From assembly GCA_016870695.1 (NCBI GenBank), contig VGAV01000117.1, positions 1 through 7,127 on the forward strand: a DNA stretch of 7,127 nt. Reading direction: 5' to 3'. How positions within the stretch are numbered: the first letter of the stretch is position 1; every line of letters starts with the position of its first letter. Position numbers and translations under genes: made by a program. Source of the stretch: Actinomycetota bacterium. GTDB taxonomy: Bacteria > Actinomycetota > Actinomycetes > Actinomycetales > Microbacteriaceae. Below, in pieces: positions 6,286-7,127 of this stretch. Below the pieces are notes generated by a model. The model was not told the DNA's origin. It ran no database searches and was given only the letters and a program-made list of their open reading frames with translations.

Positions 6286-6807
6286 TCAGACCGCGGGAGC
6301 CGGCGGTGCCGGCGGACGCGGGGGCACGACATCGGCCGGAGCGTCGCCGACCGAGCCGGAGAGGATGGACTGCGCGCGGCTCAGGTGCTCGGCATCCACC
6401 ATGACGTCCCAGCGCTCAGCCTCGAAGCCCTGCACGGACGAGAAGTCGCGGCGACCGCGGGTGAAGGCGTGCCCGGCGAAGCCGAAGACGGCACCCCACA
6501 CGGCACCCAGGACGGCGCCCCACAGGAGGAGGCCGATCCACGTGGCACCGGGTGCCAGGATGCCGAAGACGAGCCCGATCAGCAGACCGAACCAGGCGCC
6601 GGACGCCGCGCCGAGACCGGCCGCGCGTCCTCGGGTCATCCGTCCGGTGACCTGCTCGACGATGCGCACGTCGTGACCGACGATGGCGGTGTTCTCGACG
6701 GGGAAGCCTTCGTCCGACAGGCGGTCGACGGCGGCCTGGGCGCCCGCGTACTCGCCGAAGCTCGACAGGACGCGGCGCTCGGGGGTGGCTCGAGTGAAGT
6801 CGCTCAT
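6286..6807 (-). CDS. General-stress-type membrane protein (YflT-like N-terminus, two-TM hairpin)
   Basis: A 173-residue protein. Residues 10-60 (RRVLSSFGEYAGAQAAVDRL, FPVENTAIVGHDVRIVEQVTGR) resemble the N-terminal domain of actinobacterial general stress proteins of the GSP17M/YflT group. Residues 60-112 form a glycine-rich membrane hairpin of two segments (about 63-84 and 89-111, with GLGAASGAWFGLLIGLVFGI and GLLLWGAVLGAVWGAVFG), whose small-residue spacing suggests tight helix packing. A second soluble part contains WDVMVDAEHLSRAQSIL (133-149). The tail (158-173) is proline and alanine rich. Biochemical function is unknown; the family name comes from stress induction in Bacillus. The ATG at 6807 has a strong ribosome site GGGAGGGA 8 bases upstream, unlike most other genes here. 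An in-frame ATG at 6918 would add 37 residues of arginine-rich, unlikely sequence, so it is rejected. It is divergent from the yccF-like gene. Confidence 0.82.
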   Translation of the reverse strand: MSDFTRATPERRVLSSFGEYAGAQAAVDRLSDEGFPVENTAIVGHDVRIVEQVTGRMTRGRAAGLGAASGAWFGLLIGLVFGILAPGATWIGLLLWGAVLGAVWGAVFGFAGHAFTRGRRDFSSVQGFEAERWDVMVDAEHLSRAQSILSGSVGDAPADVVPPRPPAPPAPAV

Positions 6808-6834
6808 GATGTGTCCCTCCCTGGTGACGCCGCC

Positions 6835-6863
6835 ACGGTAACCGCGCCGCCTGTGGGCGACAG
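6835..6863 (-). promoter_or_regulatory. Promoter of the stress-protein gene
   Basis: On the minus strand TACCGT (6835-6840) is a TANNNT -10 box and CTGTCG (6858-6863) is a modest -35 at exactly 17 bases. Transcription would start near 6828, leaving about 20 bases of leader that carry the GGGAGGGA ribosome site. A small inverted repeat, CCTGT (6850-6854) / ACAGG (6860-6864), overlaps the -35 and may be a regulator site or chance. Confidence 0.4.
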
Positions 6864-6959
6864 GGCACTTGCGCGCGGCCGCCCGCGGGGATAGCCCCTC
6901 CCGGTGCCGCGATGTCAAACCCCCGGACGCCTCACAGACCCTGCGGCCAGGATTCCTCT

Positions 6960-7127
6960 ATGCGGCTCATCCTCAACGTCCTCTGGCTGGTGCTCTCCGG
7001 CTTCTGGCTCTTCATCGGGTACATGGTGGCCGGGGTCGTCCTGTGCCTGCTCATCGTCACGATCCCGTGGGGCATCGCGTCCTTCCGGATCGGCGCCTAC
7101 GCCCTCTGGCCGTTCGGCCGCGACATC
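6960..7127 (+). CDS. YccF domain membrane protein, N-terminal part (runs off the right edge)
   Basis: The 56 visible residues begin MRLILNVLWLVLSGFWLFIG, a hydrophobic segment, followed by a second (YMVAGVVLCLLIVTIPWGIA, 21-40) and the signature FRIGAYALWPFGRDI. The I-P-W-G-I-A-S-F-R...A-Y-A-L-W-P-F-G-R pattern is characteristic of the YccF family of inner-membrane proteins, which usually carry two such units in about 120-150 residues, so roughly half is missing. Function is not established for the family. The ATG at 6960 is preceded by CAGGATTCCTCT. AGGA is a plausible ribosome site at 8 bases; CAGGAT could also be a -10 box placed as in the leaderless genes of the window. The 152-bp upstream region is shared with the divergent stress-protein gene. 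Confidence 0.85.
   Translation, partial: MRLILNVLWLVLSGFWLFIGYMVAGVVLCLLIVTIPWGIASFRIGAYALWPFGRDI

Noticed and set aside
4205..6676. Very long open frame on the plus strand opposite pcrA (over 800 codons)
   Set aside because: It mirrors the codon structure of pcrA in GC-rich DNA, runs across the pcrA promoter and the stress gene, has low-complexity Arg/Gly/Asp/Val-rich translation and resembles no family.
6891..6902. GGGG-ATAG-CCCC inverted repeat in the divergent region before the yccF-like gene
   Set aside because: A 4-bp arm in such GC-rich DNA is expected by chance.
6808..6918. Upstream ATG extending the stress protein by 37 residues
   Set aside because: The extension would be translated from the promoter and ribosome-site region; the start at 6807 has a strong Shine-Dalgarno.

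Overview
The window is chromosomal DNA of a high-GC actinobacterium, most likely Microbacterium or another Microbacteriaceae genus. The grounds are very GC-rich codon third positions, several ATG starts placed 6-10 bases after a TANNNT -10 hexamer (leaderless style), a stand-alone LigD-type polymerase, a PcrA/UvrD1 helicase of actinobacterial type, and a two-domain SseB-family protein. The genus is inferred from general character, not from a marker gene. No mobile element, phage gene, tRNA, rRNA or CRISPR array was seen.

Layout, left to right. (1) 1-339, minus: N-terminal 113 residues of a secreted alkaline phosphatase that runs off the left edge. Its upstream region holds a perfect 7-bp inverted repeat and GTTCAC(C) boxes that could be a phosphate operator. 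(2) 527-1552, minus: a stand-alone LigD-type primase/polymerase, followed by a palindromic terminator. (3) 1681-2307, plus: a DUF1684 protein, divergent from the polymerase across a 128-bp region with a -10 box next to each start. (4) 2305-2487: about five degenerate tandem copies of a 26-bp unit, followed by a perfect 14-bp inverted repeat between convergent genes. (5) 2557-3621, minus: an SseB-family protein with a long disordered N-terminus. (6) 3752-6187, minus: the DNA helicase PcrA/UvrD1, complete and with all SF1A motifs. (7) 6286-6807, minus: a two-TM general-stress-type (YflT-like) protein. (8) 6960 to the right edge, plus: the first 56 residues of a YccF-family membrane protein.

The genes look mainly like single transcription units: most have a -10 candidate of their own and hairpins lie between most of them. 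The polymerase and the helicase both concern DNA repair but are not in one operon. The coding content is ordinary core and shell genome. The less ordinary material is non-coding: the 26-bp tandem repeat array with its nested palindrome, a heptamer GGATGCC that occurs 15 times over both strands in coding and intergenic DNA, an inverted repeat filling the pcrA promoter spacer, and a duplicated gene end that forms a terminator hairpin. I see no convincing undescribed multi-gene system.
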